A stretch of 64,000 nt of DNA from Novacetimonas cocois (GCF_003311635.1 NZ_QEXL01000005.1:42426-106425); one strand, 5' to 3'; positions 37,982 through 47,964 are shown, numbered from the stretch's first letter. Numbers and translations: made by a program. Notes: generated from the letters alone by a model not told the origin.

Positions 37982-40150
37982 ATGCCGCGTCCGAAGCTCC
38001 TGCCGCTCTCACTGTTTGCCCTGTTCATGGGCTCCACGGCCTGGGCGGCCGATCCGGGCGCGCCACCAACCCCGGTACACCCTGTTTCACAGACCTATCA
38101 CGGCGTGCGCGTGACCGATCCGTATCGCTGGCTGGAAAACAGTGACGACCCGAAGGTCATCGCATGGTCGGCGGCGCAGAACCAGCGCACCCGCGCCTAT
38201 CTCGATCACCTGTCGCAGCGGCAGGTGGTCTTTGACCGCCTGATGGCCGCCTATCGGGCGCAGTCGCCGTCCTATTCGGATTTCCATCTTGCGGGCGGTC
38301 ATGTGTTCGCGCAGGCCATGCTGCCGCCACACCAGCAGCCGGTGGTTGGCGTCATGAATGGTGACGCCAGTCCGAAAACGTTCCGCACGATTGTTGATCC
38401 CGACATCATCGACCCGTCCGGGCAGACCGCCATTGACTGGAGCGTCCCGTCACCCGATGGCAGGCTGCTGGCCGTGTCCCTGTCGCGCAACGGGACGGAA
38501 GACGGGACCGTGCATGTATTCGACACGAAGACAGGCCGGGAGACCGCCGATGTCGTGCCCCGCGCGCAATACCCGACCGCGGGCGGCAGCCTGGCATGGA
38601 AATCGGACAGCAGCGGGTTCTGGTACACCCGTTATCCCGGCGATGAACGGCCCGAGGCGGACCGCCATTTCTATCAGCAGGTCTGGTACCACCAACTCGG
38701 GACCCCGGTCTCGCAGGATGTTTATGTCGCGGGACGCGATTTCCCCAAGATCGCGGAAATCGCGCTGGATAATTACGGCGTAAGCCAGAACGGGCATGCC
38801 GTGCTGATATCGGTCGAGGATGGCGATGGCGGACGGTTCCAGCAGTATGTCATCAACCAGAAGACCGGGCAGGTAACGCGCATCAGCGATTTCGATGATC
38901 GCGTCGTCGCCGCCGCGATCGGTCCGGACGATCATATCTACCTCGTGTCGCGCAAGAACGCGCCGCGTGGCGAAATCCTTGAGACGAGTATCGATCACCC
39001 GGCGGTGGCCGATGCGAAACGGCTGATCGCGCAGGGCGATGGCGTCATCATGGGTGGGGCGGAGTTTGGCGGCGCGCCGGTGATCGCGACCCGCGATGCG
39101 CTGTATGTGCGCGAAATGGTCGGCGGGCCGAGCCGTGTTTCGGTCTTTTCCCCCGACGGGAAGCCGAAAGGCGACCTTCCCCTGCCTTCGGTGATTTCGG
39201 TTTCGGACGTGACCCCCATTTCCCATGGGGACATGCTGGTGTCCTTCAACAGCTATCTGACCCCGCATCAGGTAATGCGCTACCGCCCCCGGACGGGAAA
39301 GCTGAAGGCGACCCCGCTGTCGAGCACAAGCCCGATTTCATTCGCGGACTGCGAGGCCGTGCGGGCCACGGCGACGTCACGGGACGGAACCCGCGTGCCG
39401 ATGACGGTCATCCGGCGCAAGGGAACAGAACTGGATGGCCAGAACCCGACGCTGGTTTACGGGTATGGCGGATATGGAATTTCGGAAACGCCGCGCTTCC
39501 TCGGGGCATGGATGCGCGCATGGCTGGACGCGGGCGGCGTCTATGTCGATACCAACCTGCGCGGCGGCGGGGAATTCGGGGCGACATGGCATGAGGATGG
39601 CGCCCTGACGCACAAGCAGAACGTCTTTGACGATTTCGCCGCCGTCAGCCGCCAGCTGATCGCGGACGGATATACCTCTCCCACCCGGCTTGCGGCCCTT
39701 GGCGGCAGCAATGGCGGCCTGCTGATGGGGGCCGCGATGACGCAGGCGCCGGAACTTTACCGTGCGGTCGTGTCGCTGGTGGGGATTTATGACATGACAC
39801 GGATCGAACTGGACCCCAATGGCGAATTCAACGTGACGGAGTTCGGAACGGTCCGCGATCCGGCGCAGTTCCGCGCCATGATCGGCTATTCCCCGTACCA
39901 GGCCGTCAGGCCGGGGGTGAAGTATCCGGCTGTCTTCATGGCGACGGGAACGCATGACGGACGCGTCAATCCCGCGCAGTCGCGCAAGATGATCGCAAAG
40001 CTTCAGGCCGATACGGCGTCGGGATATCCGATCTACCTTTCCATCAGCGACAAGGCGGGACACGGCATGGGCAGCGCCGTCAACGTGCGTCTGGGACAGA
40101 CCGCCGATTACGTGGCGTTCCTGTTCGATCAGCTGGGAATGAAGCTGTAA
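37982..40150 (+). CDS. prolyl oligopeptidase-family serine peptidase (S9A), secreted
   Basis: The 722-residue protein has a signal peptide (TAWAAD, cleavage near residue 22), a beta-propeller domain (about 90-430) and an alpha/beta hydrolase domain with Ser576 in GGSNGG, Asp659 in THDGRVNP and His694 in GHGMG. It would cleave short proline-containing peptides in the periplasm. GAAGG precedes the start. A strong hairpin follows the stop. Confidence 0.92.
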   Translation: MPRPKLLPLSLFALFMGSTAWAADPGAPPTPVHPVSQTYHGVRVTDPYRWLENSDDPKVIAWSAAQNQRTRAYLDHLSQRQVVFDRLMAAYRAQSPSYSDFHLAGGHVFAQAMLPPHQQPVVGVMNGDASPKTFRTIVDPDIIDPSGQTAIDWSVPSPDGRLLAVSLSRNGTEDGTVHVFDTKTGRETADVVPRAQYPTAGGSLAWKSDSSGFWYTRYPGDERPEADRHFYQQVWYHQLGTPVSQDVYVAGRDFPKIAEIALDNYGVSQNGHAVLISVEDGDGGRFQQYVINQKTGQVTRISDFDDRVVAAAIGPDDHIYLVSRKNAPRGEILETSIDHPAVADAKRLIAQGDGVIMGGAEFGGAPVIATRDALYVREMVGGPSRVSVFSPDGKPKGDLPLPSVISVSDVTPISHGDMLVSFNSYLTPHQVMRYRPRTGKLKATPLSSTSPISFADCEAVRATATSRDGTRVPMTVIRRKGTELDGQNPTLVYGYGGYGISETPRFLGAWMRAWLDAGGVYVDTNLRGGGEFGATWHEDGALTHKQNVFDDFAAVSRQLIADGYTSPTRLAALGGSNGGLLMGAAMTQAPELYRAVVSLVGIYDMTRIELDPNGEFNVTEFGTVRDPAQFRAMIGYSPYQAVRPGVKYPAVFMATGTHDGRVNPAQSRKMIAKLQADTASGYPIYLSISDKAGHGMGSAVNVRLGQTADYVAFLFDQLGMKL

Positions 40151-40159
40151 TCATCCCCT

Positions 40160-40201
40160 GGCCGCGCATGACGGCGGTCCGTCCCGCAGTCATGCGCGGC
40201 C
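40160..40201. terminator. bidirectional terminator hairpin
   Basis: GGCCGCGCATGAC (40160-40172) pairs perfectly with GTCATGCGCGGCC (40189-40201), a 13-bp GC-rich stem between the convergent S9 peptidase and PQQ dehydrogenase genes. It lacks a strong T-run on either side. Confidence 0.7.
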
Positions 40202-40212
40202 TGATGGTTATG

Positions 40213-41580
40213 TCACTCGGCGGCCGGGGCGGGGGGCGGCGTCTGTTGCGTGCCGGTCACCCGCCAGATGGTGTTGCCCACGTCATCGGCGACAAGCAGC
40301 GCCCCGTCGCGATCCAGCGTCAGGCCCACCGGGCGGCCATGGACATGCTTTTCGTCAGGGGTCAGGAAACCCGTCAGGACGTCTCTGGGCGTTCCTGAGG
40401 GATGGCCGTCGACGAACGGGACATAGATGACACGATAGCCGCTTTTGGGCATGCGGTTCCATGAACCGTGCTGCGCGACAAACAGGCCCTGCCGCCAGTC
40501 TTCGGGCAACAGGCTGCCGCCGGAAAATGCGATGCCAAGCGAGGCCGTATGCGGTCCCAGCGCGTAATCGGGCGCGATCGCGCGCGCCACGAGGTCCGGT
40601 CGCTGGGGCTGTACGCGCACATCGACATGCTGCCCGTAATAGCTGTAGGGCCAGCCATAAAAGGCGCCCTCCTTAACGGCCGTTATGTAGTCGGGCACAA
40701 TGTCGCTGCCGATTTCGTCGCGTTCATTGACCGCGACCCACAGCGCGCCCGTCGTGGGTTCCCATCCCATCCCGTTGGGATTGCGCAGGCCGGTTGCGTA
40801 TTCGCGCATCGTGCCGGATGTCAGGTCGTACTGGTAAATCGCCGCGCGTCCCTTTTCCGCGTCCATGCCGTTATCGGCGACATTGCTGTTTGAACCGACG
40901 GTTATGTAAAGCTGCTTTCCATCGGGACTGGCGATGACGTTTTTGGTCCAGTGATGGTTGTACCCGGCGGGCAGGTCCACCACCTTTACCCCCGGTTCGG
41001 TAATGCGCGTCTCGCCATCGTGATAGGGAAAGCGCATCAGGGCGTTGGCATTGGCGACATACAGGTCATTGCCCACCAGCGCCATGCCAAAGGGGGAATA
41101 CAGGCCATCGAGGAACACGGTGCGCATGTCTGCGTGGCCGTCCCCCTTTGTATCACGCAGGAGGATGATGCGGTTCGGGCTTTTTTCACCTGCGCCGACC
41201 TGTCCCTGGATGAAGCGGGCGACGCGGCTTTTCAGCGTCCGGACATCCGTCCCGGGCGAATTGCTTTCGGCCACGAGGATATCGCCATTCGGCAGTCTGT
41301 AGAGCCAGCGCGGATGATCAAGGCCGGTGGCATAGCTTTCGACGCTCAGGCCCGGCGCCGCGGTGGGATGCGTCCCGTCGTGCCATCCGACAGGCGTGGC
41401 GATATTGACGGTCGGCATCAGGGTCTGGTTGGGCGCGGGAAGAGCCGGGTGCGGCCCGATGCCGGCCGCGACCGGCAGGGAGGCCTGTTCGGGATGGACG
41501 ACGATTCTCCATCCCGCCAGCCCGATCACCACGATGCCAACCACCGCGCCGGTCAGGTAAAACCTGTAACCTGTCTTCAT
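40213..41580 (-). CDS. PQQ-dependent dehydrogenase of the L-sorbosone dehydrogenase family
   Basis: The 455-residue protein has a single N-terminal hydrophobic anchor (about residues 8-26) followed by a six-bladed soluble quinoprotein propeller: [52 protein letters not shown] and [12 protein letters not shown]. This is the family of Acetobacter/Gluconacetobacter L-sorbosone dehydrogenase and related aldose dehydrogenases. Start 41580 is chosen for GAGGAA at the right spacing. The oxidised substrate is uncertain; sorbosone or other aldoses are likely. It is convergent with the S9 peptidase and divergent from the S46 gene. Confidence 0.82.
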   Translation of the reverse strand: MKTGYRFYLTGAVVGIVVIGLAGWRIVVHPEQASLPVAAGIGPHPALPAPNQTLMPTVNIATPVGWHDGTHPTAAPGLSVESYATGLDHPRWLYRLPNGDILVAESNSPGTDVRTLKSRVARFIQGQVGAGEKSPNRIILLRDTKGDGHADMRTVFLDGLYSPFGMALVGNDLYVANANALMRFPYHDGETRITEPGVKVVDLPAGYNHHWTKNVIASPDGKQLYITVGSNSNVADNGMDAEKGRAAIYQYDLTSGTMREYATGLRNPNGMGWEPTTGALWVAVNERDEIGSDIVPDYITAVKEGAFYGWPYSYYGQHVDVRVQPQRPDLVARAIAPDYALGPHTASLGIAFSGGSLLPEDWRQGLFVAQHGSWNRMPKSGYRVIYVPFVDGHPSGTPRDVLTGFLTPDEKHVHGRPVGLTLDRDGALLVADDVGNTIWRVTGTQQTPPPAPAAE

Positions 41581-41806
41581 TCCGCATTCCTCGTTCATGC
41601 CCGATGCCGATACTGCGGTCATCGGGGCTGCGCTGCCCATTTCGTCGCGCTTCGGGCATCCTGTCATGCTCAACAGACAATTCCCTTTGCAGGTTTCCTG
41701 TCCGTGGTCACATCATGTTCCCGCGTGGGGAAAGGCGCAGGATATTTCCCCTTCCTTTGCGTGGCTGTCGCAGGGCTTGCCAAAAACGCCACGTCATGAT
41801 GTGGTA

Positions 41807-41815
41807 TGTTATAAT
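41807..41815 (+). promoter_or_regulatory. extended -10 promoter of the S46 peptidase
   Basis: TGTTATAAT is an exact extended -10 (TGn plus TATAAT), placed 23 bases before the ATG at 41838. No matching -35 lies at the normal distance, as is common for extended -10 promoters. The transcript would have a very short leader. Confidence 0.6.
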
Positions 41816-41837
41816 ATTATATTTTATCGGGTGTCTT

Positions 41838-43952
41838 ATGCTGTCAAAATCATTTCTTCTCGGGTCCGCATCCGTTTTCCTGGCCCTGGTGGCAACGGGT
41901 ACCGCCCGCGCGGAAGAGGGCATGTGGACGTTCAACCACCTGCCTGTCTCCACCTTGCAGAAAACCTACGGGTTCGCGCCTGATGCCGCATGGATCCAGC
42001 ATGTCGTGCAGTCTTCGGCACGCCTTGCCGAAGGGTGTTCCGCCTCCTTCGTGTCGGGGGACGGGCTGGTCATGACCAACCATCACTGCGCCAATTCCTG
42101 TCTTGCCGCGCTGTCTGACAAGACGCACGATTATTTCCGCAACGGCTTTTACTCCCACTCCCCCGCCGAGGAGCGTCAGTGCCCGGGCATGGAGCTCGAC
42201 CGCCTCGACAATATCAGCGACGTGTCCGCCCGCGTGACCGATGCGACAAAGGGCACGAGCGGGGCGGCCTATACCGCGGCCCTCCAGCAGGTGGAAAGCG
42301 AGCTGACGAAGGATTGCGTCAATGGCGATCCGACGCACTGGCGCTGTGACATGGTTTCGCTGTTCCACGGGGGGCAGACCGCGCTTTATCGCTATCGCCG
42401 CTATCAGGACGTGCGCGTCGTCATGGCCCCGGAACAGGGGATTGCCTTCTTCGGCGGCGATCCCGACAATTTCAGCTATCCGCGCTATGACATCGATCTT
42501 TCGATGCTGCGGGTCTATGACGGGGGCAAGCCGGTCCATACCCCGTTCCTGCAATTCGATCCCATGGGGCCAAAGGCGGGGGAACTGGTGTTCACGTCGG
42601 GCAATCCGGGCCGGACGCAACGCAGCCTTCCGGCATCCGCCCTGGCGTTCCAGCGCGATATCGTCAATCCCGCGATCATCGGATACCTTTCCACCCGCGA
42701 AGGGATGCTGTGGGAATATTCCCGGCAGAGCCCCGGGCACGCCAAGGAAGCGGAGGATGCGCTTTTCAGCATCCAGAACGGGCTGAAATCCTATTCCGGC
42801 ACGCAGGCCGCGCTGCGCACGGGTGACATTGTCGCGCGCCGTGCGAAGGAGGATGCGGCGCTTCAGTCCTGGATCGATGCGGATGCGGGCCGTCGCAAGG
42901 AGTACGGGCAGCCTTTCCACGACATTGAACAGGCCATCGCGGTCGAGAAGACCCTCTTCCCTGCCCATCTGGCACTGCGCATGGCGCTGCCGGGACTGGC
43001 GGAGGACGCCATGACGCTGGTGGACGGGGCGAGCGAGCGTGAAAAGCCGGATGCAAAACGGCATGCGGGGTATCATGAGGCGCAGCTTGGCGAAGTCGAG
43101 ACGTCCCTTGGCGCGAAGGAGCCCGTCTATCCCCAGCTGGAAACCGACACCCTTGCCCTTGGCCTGACCCTGATGCGCCAGACGCTGGGGGCGGATGATG
43201 AACTGGTCAGGACCGTCCTTGGCACCGACAGCCCGGAGGCGCTGGCCGCCCGACTGGTGAAGGGGACGAAGCTGGCCGATCCCGCCGTGCGCGTGGCGCT
43301 GTGGAAAGGTGGCCAGAAAGCGGTGGAAGCATCGTCCGACCCGATGGTCGTTTTCGCCCGCAGGATCTATCCCGCCTATGCCCAGATGCGTGAGCGGATG
43401 CTCAACGAAGTGACATCGCCGCTGCACAAGGCCGAAGGCGATATCGCGCGCGCCATCTTCGCACGTGCCAAGGCGGAGGGACATGCCGACGATATCTATC
43501 CCGACGCGACGTTCTCCCCCCGGCTGTCGTGGGGCACGGTCAAGGGATGGACGGAAAATGGCAAGGATATCCCGCCCTTTACCGATTTCGCGGGCATGTA
43601 TCGCCATGCCACCGGCAGTGATCCGTTCGAACTGCCGAAACGCTGGCTGGATGCGAAATCGAAGGTGGACCCCGCGACCCATGTCGATTTCGTTTCAACC
43701 AATGATATCGTCGGCGGCAATTCGGGATCGCCGGTCATTGACCGCAATGGTCATGCGGTCGGGCTGATTTTCGATGGCAACCTGCCCAGCCTGGCGGGCG
43801 ACCTCTATTACGACATTTCCAACAACCGCGCGGTTTCGACCGATACCAGCGCCATCATCGCGGCGCTGCGGGATGTGTATAACGAACCCACGCTGGTGCA
43901 TGAACTGATCGACGGACATCAGGCGACCACGTCGGGTGCCACGAAGCCCTGA
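41838..43952 (+). CDS. S46 family dipeptidyl peptidase (DPP7-like), periplasmic
   Basis: The 704-residue protein has a signal peptide ending ARA near residue 23, then EEGMWTFNHLP, the classic S46 start. The catalytic histidine lies in TNHHCAN (82-83) and the serine in GGNSGSPVID (Ser629). Eighteen residues after the serine is Gly647 (FDGN), the position that is Gly in DPP7 (hydrophobic P1) and Arg in DPP11 (acidic P1), so a DPP7-type specificity is predicted. It would release dipeptides from peptide N-termini. Start 41838 removes upstream sequence that precedes the promoter. Confidence 0.9.
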   Translation: MLSKSFLLGSASVFLALVATGTARAEEGMWTFNHLPVSTLQKTYGFAPDAAWIQHVVQSSARLAEGCSASFVSGDGLVMTNHHCANSCLAALSDKTHDYFRNGFYSHSPAEERQCPGMELDRLDNISDVSARVTDATKGTSGAAYTAALQQVESELTKDCVNGDPTHWRCDMVSLFHGGQTALYRYRRYQDVRVVMAPEQGIAFFGGDPDNFSYPRYDIDLSMLRVYDGGKPVHTPFLQFDPMGPKAGELVFTSGNPGRTQRSLPASALAFQRDIVNPAIIGYLSTREGMLWEYSRQSPGHAKEAEDALFSIQNGLKSYSGTQAALRTGDIVARRAKEDAALQSWIDADAGRRKEYGQPFHDIEQAIAVEKTLFPAHLALRMALPGLAEDAMTLVDGASEREKPDAKRHAGYHEAQLGEVETSLGAKEPVYPQLETDTLALGLTLMRQTLGADDELVRTVLGTDSPEALAARLVKGTKLADPAVRVALWKGGQKAVEASSDPMVVFARRIYPAYAQMRERMLNEVTSPLHKAEGDIARAIFARAKAEGHADDIYPDATFSPRLSWGTVKGWTENGKDIPPFTDFAGMYRHATGSDPFELPKRWLDAKSKVDPATHVDFVSTNDIVGGNSGSPVIDRNGHAVGLIFDGNLPSLAGDLYYDISNNRAVSTDTSAIIAALRDVYNEPTLVHELIDGHQATTSGATKP

Positions 43953-43961
43953 TCGGGTAAA

Positions 43962-43994
43962 GGCCGACCGGGGATTTTCGGTCCCGGGTCGGCC
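43962..43994 (+). terminator. terminator of the S46 gene
   Basis: GGCCGACC (43962-43969) pairs with GGTCGGCC (43987-43994), with further inner G-C pairing around an ATTTT loop, ten bases after the stop. Confidence 0.6.
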
Positions 43995-44056
43995 ATCCCT
44001 GCTGCCATCAGTAGGGTTGTCCGAAAAGGTAGCCCAGATAATATCCTGAAATCATA

Positions 44057-44136
44057 AGAGTTTTTGGTGAAGCTTTTTGCAAAAAGCTTCAAAGAACGTC
44101 GCCTTTCTGAAAAAAGGCGACACCCAGAAACTTTTG
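44057..44136 (+). repeat. double-hairpin intergenic repeat, copy B
   Basis: An 80-base copy lies between convergent genes. It has GAAGCTTTTT/AAAAAGCTTC (44069-44090) then TCGCCTTT/AAAGGCGA (44099-44120), with end motifs GAGTTTTTGG and CCAGAAACTTTT. Compensating changes keep the second stem intact where the sequence differs from copy A, which suggests the fold is under selection. Confidence 0.8.
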
Positions 44137-44173
44137 TCATTTCCAATCAGCAGCCTGTTTTATCAGACAGCCT

Positions 44174-45595
44174 CTAAAGCGCGGGTGGTTCGATGGGCCA
44201 GTCGGCGCGGGCAAGGGCTGTGGGCGCGAACATGGCGACCACGATGCAGAAGGGAACCAGCGCCGCCGCCGTCAGCCATGCCCATGACGGGACATGATCG
44301 GGCCCGAGGAAAATTTCCGCGGCAAGCTGCACGCCCATTGTCGCACTGACCGTGGAAAGCATCTGCGTAAGGCCGGGCCGCGCGGTCCGGGCCGCAAAGA
44401 CCGTAAGGCTTGGCACATAGGATGCCCCCATGATCGCGCAGATGACCGCAAGTGTCGCCGCCGGCGCGCGCGCGGGTGGCAATGCACCCCGTCCGATCGC
44501 GATGCCGCAGGCAAGGACCGATGCGATCACCGCCGTCTGTAGCGCCTGCAGGAAATGCGTGCGGTACAGGCGACGCGCGAATACGTTGCGATGACCGAAC
44601 GGACCCAGCGTAAACAGGAAGGGCCAGTTCCGGCGGGCGACGAGCCATTGCGACAGGCTCATCGCGCTGAGCATGCAGATGAATTGCGGAACCGGCTCAA
44701 GACCTGCCAGGGCATCGTGCCATTGCGGCCAGCGTTGGTGTGTTGCCGCTTCGATGGCTGTGGCGACGATCATGAAGCCGATGCTCATGGACGTGGTGAG
44801 CAGTACCAATGTCACGGGGCCTGTCATGTTGAAGGCCTGTGGCACCGGCATGTGCCTCAGCCACGGCGGCTGCCAGAACACCACGCGCAGCACGCGGCCC
44901 AGCATGGGCGAAAGGAGGTGGGCGCGTGACGGTTCTGCTTTCGCGTCTGTATCAGGCAGGCGCGTCTGATTGGTCGCGGGGGCCGGGAAAGGCGCGTAGT
45001 GCAGTTCAATCAATGTCAGGATCACGCCGGCGATGATCAGGCCAAGTGCCACGAACCATGGGGCGGACAGAATCCTGTCCTGCATCTTTGGAAACAGGAA
45101 CAGCAGGAAAACAAGCAGTGTCAGCGCCGAACGCAGCCAGCGAATGCGTGGGCGAAGTGTCTTTGGCATCCCCAGATTGCTGCCCACCGCCATCGGCAGG
45201 GAAATCGTCTCAAGCGCAAGCGTGTTGAGGATCGGCGCCTTTACGATCATCATGGGCAACGCAAGAGCCACCGCCCCACCGCCCAGCATGATCAGTATCG
45301 CCCCGTATTCACCCTTCAGCATGCGGGGATAAAAGGCCGACAGGGGGGAACGCACCTGCCGCCAGTATTGCAGCGCGAACGCGACAAACAGCATCTGCTG
45401 CGCCAGCCACCACCATTGGCCAAGGGCAGGCGACTGGGTGAAATAACCGTCATGCCACAGGACGTCATGCCTGTGCTGGACGATCTCGTACCCCATTACG
45501 CCAAGATAGAACAGGGCAGCGGTCAGCGCCCCGTTTTCGCGGAACAGCACGGGAGAGGCATAAAGCCTCAGCGCATGGAGGATATCCTTCATCAT
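44174..45595 (-). CDS. ABC transporter permease, ABC-2-like
   Basis: The 473-residue protein has ten or more hydrophobic segments, a large hydrophilic loop near residues 205-235 and no ATPase motif. Its ATG overlaps the stop of the ATPase gene, so it is the membrane partner of that protein. The protein matches no transporter with known cargo that I can name; export is the expected direction because the ATPase is of the CcmA/YtrB type and no binding protein is present. Confidence 0.75.
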   Translation of the reverse strand: MMKDILHALRLYASPVLFRENGALTAALFYLGVMGYEIVQHRHDVLWHDGYFTQSPALGQWWWLAQQMLFVAFALQYWRQVRSPLSAFYPRMLKGEYGAILIMLGGGAVALALPMMIVKAPILNTLALETISLPMAVGSNLGMPKTLRPRIRWLRSALTLLVFLLFLFPKMQDRILSAPWFVALGLIIAGVILTLIELHYAPFPAPATNQTRLPDTDAKAEPSRAHLLSPMLGRVLRVVFWQPPWLRHMPVPQAFNMTGPVTLVLLTTSMSIGFMIVATAIEAATHQRWPQWHDALAGLEPVPQFICMLSAMSLSQWLVARRNWPFLFTLGPFGHRNVFARRLYRTHFLQALQTAVIASVLACGIAIGRGALPPARAPAATLAVICAIMGASYVPSLTVFAARTARPGLTQMLSTVSATMGVQLAAEIFLGPDHVPSWAWLTAAALVPFCIVVAMFAPTALARADWPIEPPAL

Positions 45596-46446
45596 CGCGA
45601 CAGCGCGAGGAACAGGTGTTCAAGTTCGGGCATCGCCACGGCAATTCCGGCATCTGCTGCCGCCATGTCCAGCCCTTCGCGCCAGCCGCGTACCCATACG
45701 GGACCGTCCTTTTCCTCGGCCAGGATCTCAAGGCCCCATTTAGGGGACGGTGTCGCGGAAATGGAGCGGATCGAATTCATGATATCGGGTTCCGCCATGT
45801 CAAGGCGGACCTGACCGTGGCGCATGATGACCACCCGGTCCGAGATGTTTTCCAGATCGGAAATGATGTGCGAGGAGATCAGGACACTTGCCCCCTGTCG
45901 CCGTGCATATTGCGGCAGCAGGCGCATGAAATCGTGACGCGCCTGCGGGTCGAGGCTTGCCACCGGTTCGTCAAGCACGATCAGGTCCGGCATGAAGCGC
46001 AGCGCCAGCACGATGGCAAGGCGCTGCCGCTCCCCGCCCGACAGCGACCTGACGCGCGCGGCGGGGTCGAGTGCCGCCCATTCTTCCCATATCGGGTCCT
46101 GCGGATCGCCCGGCCGTTCGCGATACAGGGCAAGGTAATCCATCAGTTCGCGCACGCGGAACCATGTGAACCCGGTCAGGGCCTGCGGCACGAAACCGAT
46201 CCGCGCGCGGGTCTGCGGCGCAAGTTCCTCCACCGCTTCCCCCCACAGCCGGATCGACCCGGCATCCGGCGTCAACAGCCCCAGCAGACAGCCGATCAGC
46301 GTCGTCTTGCCGGCGCCATTGGGCCCCAGCAGGGCCGTGATCTCGCCCGGATGAACCGTCAGGTCGATCCCGTCGAGGACACGACGATTGCCATATGTTT
46401 TTACGAGACCCTCGATCCGCAATGGATCGTCCGCCAGAGCCTGCAC
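45592..46446 (-). CDS. ABC transporter ATP-binding protein, CcmA type
   Basis: The 284-residue ATPase has Walker A GPNGAGKTT, a Q-loop in IGFVPQALTGF, signature LSGGERQRLAIVLALR, Walker B DLIVLDEPVASLDP and the switch histidine in ISSHI. It carries an extra 60-residue C-terminal regulatory part. Start is a GTG at 46446 with GGAG seven bases upstream; an ATG at 46479 would overlap the promoter. A palindromic operator overlies the predicted -10. Confidence 0.85.
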   Translation of the reverse strand: MQALADDPLRIEGLVKTYGNRRVLDGIDLTVHPGEITALLGPNGAGKTTLIGCLLGLLTPDAGSIRLWGEAVEELAPQTRARIGFVPQALTGFTWFRVRELMDYLALYRERPGDPQDPIWEEWAALDPAARVRSLSGGERQRLAIVLALRFMPDLIVLDEPVASLDPQARHDFMRLLPQYARRQGASVLISSHIISDLENISDRVVIMRHGQVRLDMAEPDIMNSIRSISATPSPKWGLEILAEEKDGPVWVRGWREGLDMAAADAGIAVAMPELEHLFLALSR

Positions 46447-46470
46447 GCTGTATCTCCACCTCGGTTTCCT

Positions 46471-46500
46471 TATCATTGTGATATGGAAACGAGGCGTCAA
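46471..46500 (-). promoter_or_regulatory. promoter with embedded operator for the ABC pair
   Basis: On the minus strand TTGACG (46500-46495) and AATGAT (46477-46472) are separated by 17 bases. The dyad TATCA-TTG-TGATA (46471-46483) covers the -10, a layout typical of steric repression. The regulator gene is not adjacent; a YtrA-type GntR or similar small regulator elsewhere is plausible. Confidence 0.6.
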
Positions 46501-46663
46501 GGTTGCACGGACGATGGTAAAAAAAGAGGGCGGACGAGATCGAAGGAGCCGTCTTCTGCCTGTCGCATGGGGCGCAGGCCGACATGTTCTGATATAAGGC
46601 GGGGGTAATGGAGGATGGGCCGCCGATGCGGCATCATGAATAGACCACCGGATAATCGAGGCG

Positions 46664-47875
46664 ATGCAACAGACAAACAGTTCCGAACTGAAACTTCTGC
46701 CCGGACGTAACCTCAGCGCGGAACCGGACGATCTGGTCAGCACGATCGTCCGGTTCTGCTGCGATCATATCCATTCGGAACATGCGGTCCTTGTCATCCG
46801 TGGGGACGCGGGGACGGGCAAGAGCATCGTCATCAACAGCGCATTCGAAAAGATACAGGAGGCATCACGTTTATCTGGCAGCAACGATGTCCTGCATGGC
46901 ACGCATAATGTGTTCCTGGTCAATCATCCCGAGATGATAAAACTGTACAGGAACATATCGGAATCCCTTCCGACATTGCGCAAGAAGGATTACGAACGTC
47001 CCACGACTTTCGTCAATTCCATGGACCGGCAGCATAAAAGGGCGGACATCGTCTTCATCGACGAAGCCCACCTGCTGCTGAGCCGCAGGGACAGTTACAA
47101 CAGGTTCAATCACGACAATCACCTGCAGGAAATCATCAGGCTGAGCCGGATCGCGATCATCGTGTTTGATTCACGGCAGGTTCTGAAATTCAAGAGCTAT
47201 TGGGATGACCGGCGCCTTGAACACCTGCTGCGTGATATCCCGCATGAGGTTTTTACCCTGACGACGCAGTTCAGGGTCCGGGCCAACCCCGATGTCATGA
47301 AATGGATCAGCGGTTTCTGCAGCAGGCGGATCCTGCCACTTCCGGCCCAGCAGGAATTTGATTTCCGTATCTATGATGATGCGCTGGAAATGTATCACGA
47401 CATCTGTGCGATGAATGCCCGGTTCGGGCTGTGCCGCATGCTTTCGACCTATGATTACCCGTACGTCCTGAACGGGCAGGATCATTTTATCGAGGAGGGA
47501 CGCTTCAGGCTGCGCTGGGATCGTGCCCGCCCGGAACAGCGCCTGCCCTGGGCGGAGCGGGAGGACACGATTGACGAAGTGGGATCCGTCTATACGGTGC
47601 AGGGGTTCGACCTGAATTATGCCGGCGTGATTCTCGGCCCCAGCGTCACCTACGATCCCCGGACGCAGCGGATCGTCATCAAGCCCGACCGGTATGAAGA
47701 TGGCGCGGCCTTTGTCGGCCGGGATGCGCTGGACAATCCGGAGGCCGTGCAGGAACAGATCATCCTCAATTCCATCAATGTCCTTATGACACGGGGCACG
47801 ATGGGATTATATATCTATGCCAGCAACGCAGATTTGCGAAAGAAACTGCACGACATGGCGTCCCGGCGGACCTGA
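46664..47875 (+). CDS. DUF2075 (Schlafen-like) P-loop ATPase/helicase-like protein
   Basis: The 403-residue protein has Walker A GDAGTGKS (47-54), Walker B IVFIDEAH (Asp133-Glu134), a sensor segment FDSRQVL, and the C-terminal superfamily 1 helicase-like blocks VYTVQGFDLNYAGVILG and NVLMTRGTMGLYIY. This is the DUF2075 arrangement seen in Schlafen-related ATPases. Many relatives carry an N-terminal nuclease such as GIY-YIG; this one has none and starts directly before the ATPase. GAGGCG precedes the ATG. Function is unknown; nucleic-acid surveillance or phage defence is only a suggestion. Confidence 0.8.
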   Translation: MQQTNSSELKLLPGRNLSAEPDDLVSTIVRFCCDHIHSEHAVLVIRGDAGTGKSIVINSAFEKIQEASRLSGSNDVLHGTHNVFLVNHPEMIKLYRNISESLPTLRKKDYERPTTFVNSMDRQHKRADIVFIDEAHLLLSRRDSYNRFNHDNHLQEIIRLSRIAIIVFDSRQVLKFKSYWDDRRLEHLLRDIPHEVFTLTTQFRVRANPDVMKWISGFCSRRILPLPAQQEFDFRIYDDALEMYHDICAMNARFGLCRMLSTYDYPYVLNGQDHFIEEGRFRLRWDRARPEQRLPWAEREDTIDEVGSVYTVQGFDLNYAGVILGPSVTYDPRTQRIVIKPDRYEDGAAFVGRDALDNPEAVQEQIILNSINVLMTRGTMGLYIYASNADLRKKLHDMASRRT

Positions 47876-47928
47876 CTGCGGCCATTGCCACGGGATATGA
47901 TATCCGTCCCACGGCGTGGCCCGACCCT

Positions 47929-47964
47929 CACGGCTGTCCTGCCATGCGGGGCGGGGCAGCCGTG
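47929..47964. terminator. terminator between convergent genes
   Basis: CACGGCTG (47929-47936) pairs with CAGCCGTG (47957-47964), with further pairing inside, between the DUF2075 stop and the end of the exported-protein gene. Confidence 0.6.

Noticed and set aside
41850-43682. 610-codon minus-strand frame across the S46 gene
   Set aside because: Shadow of the peptidase gene; composition typical of an antisense frame.
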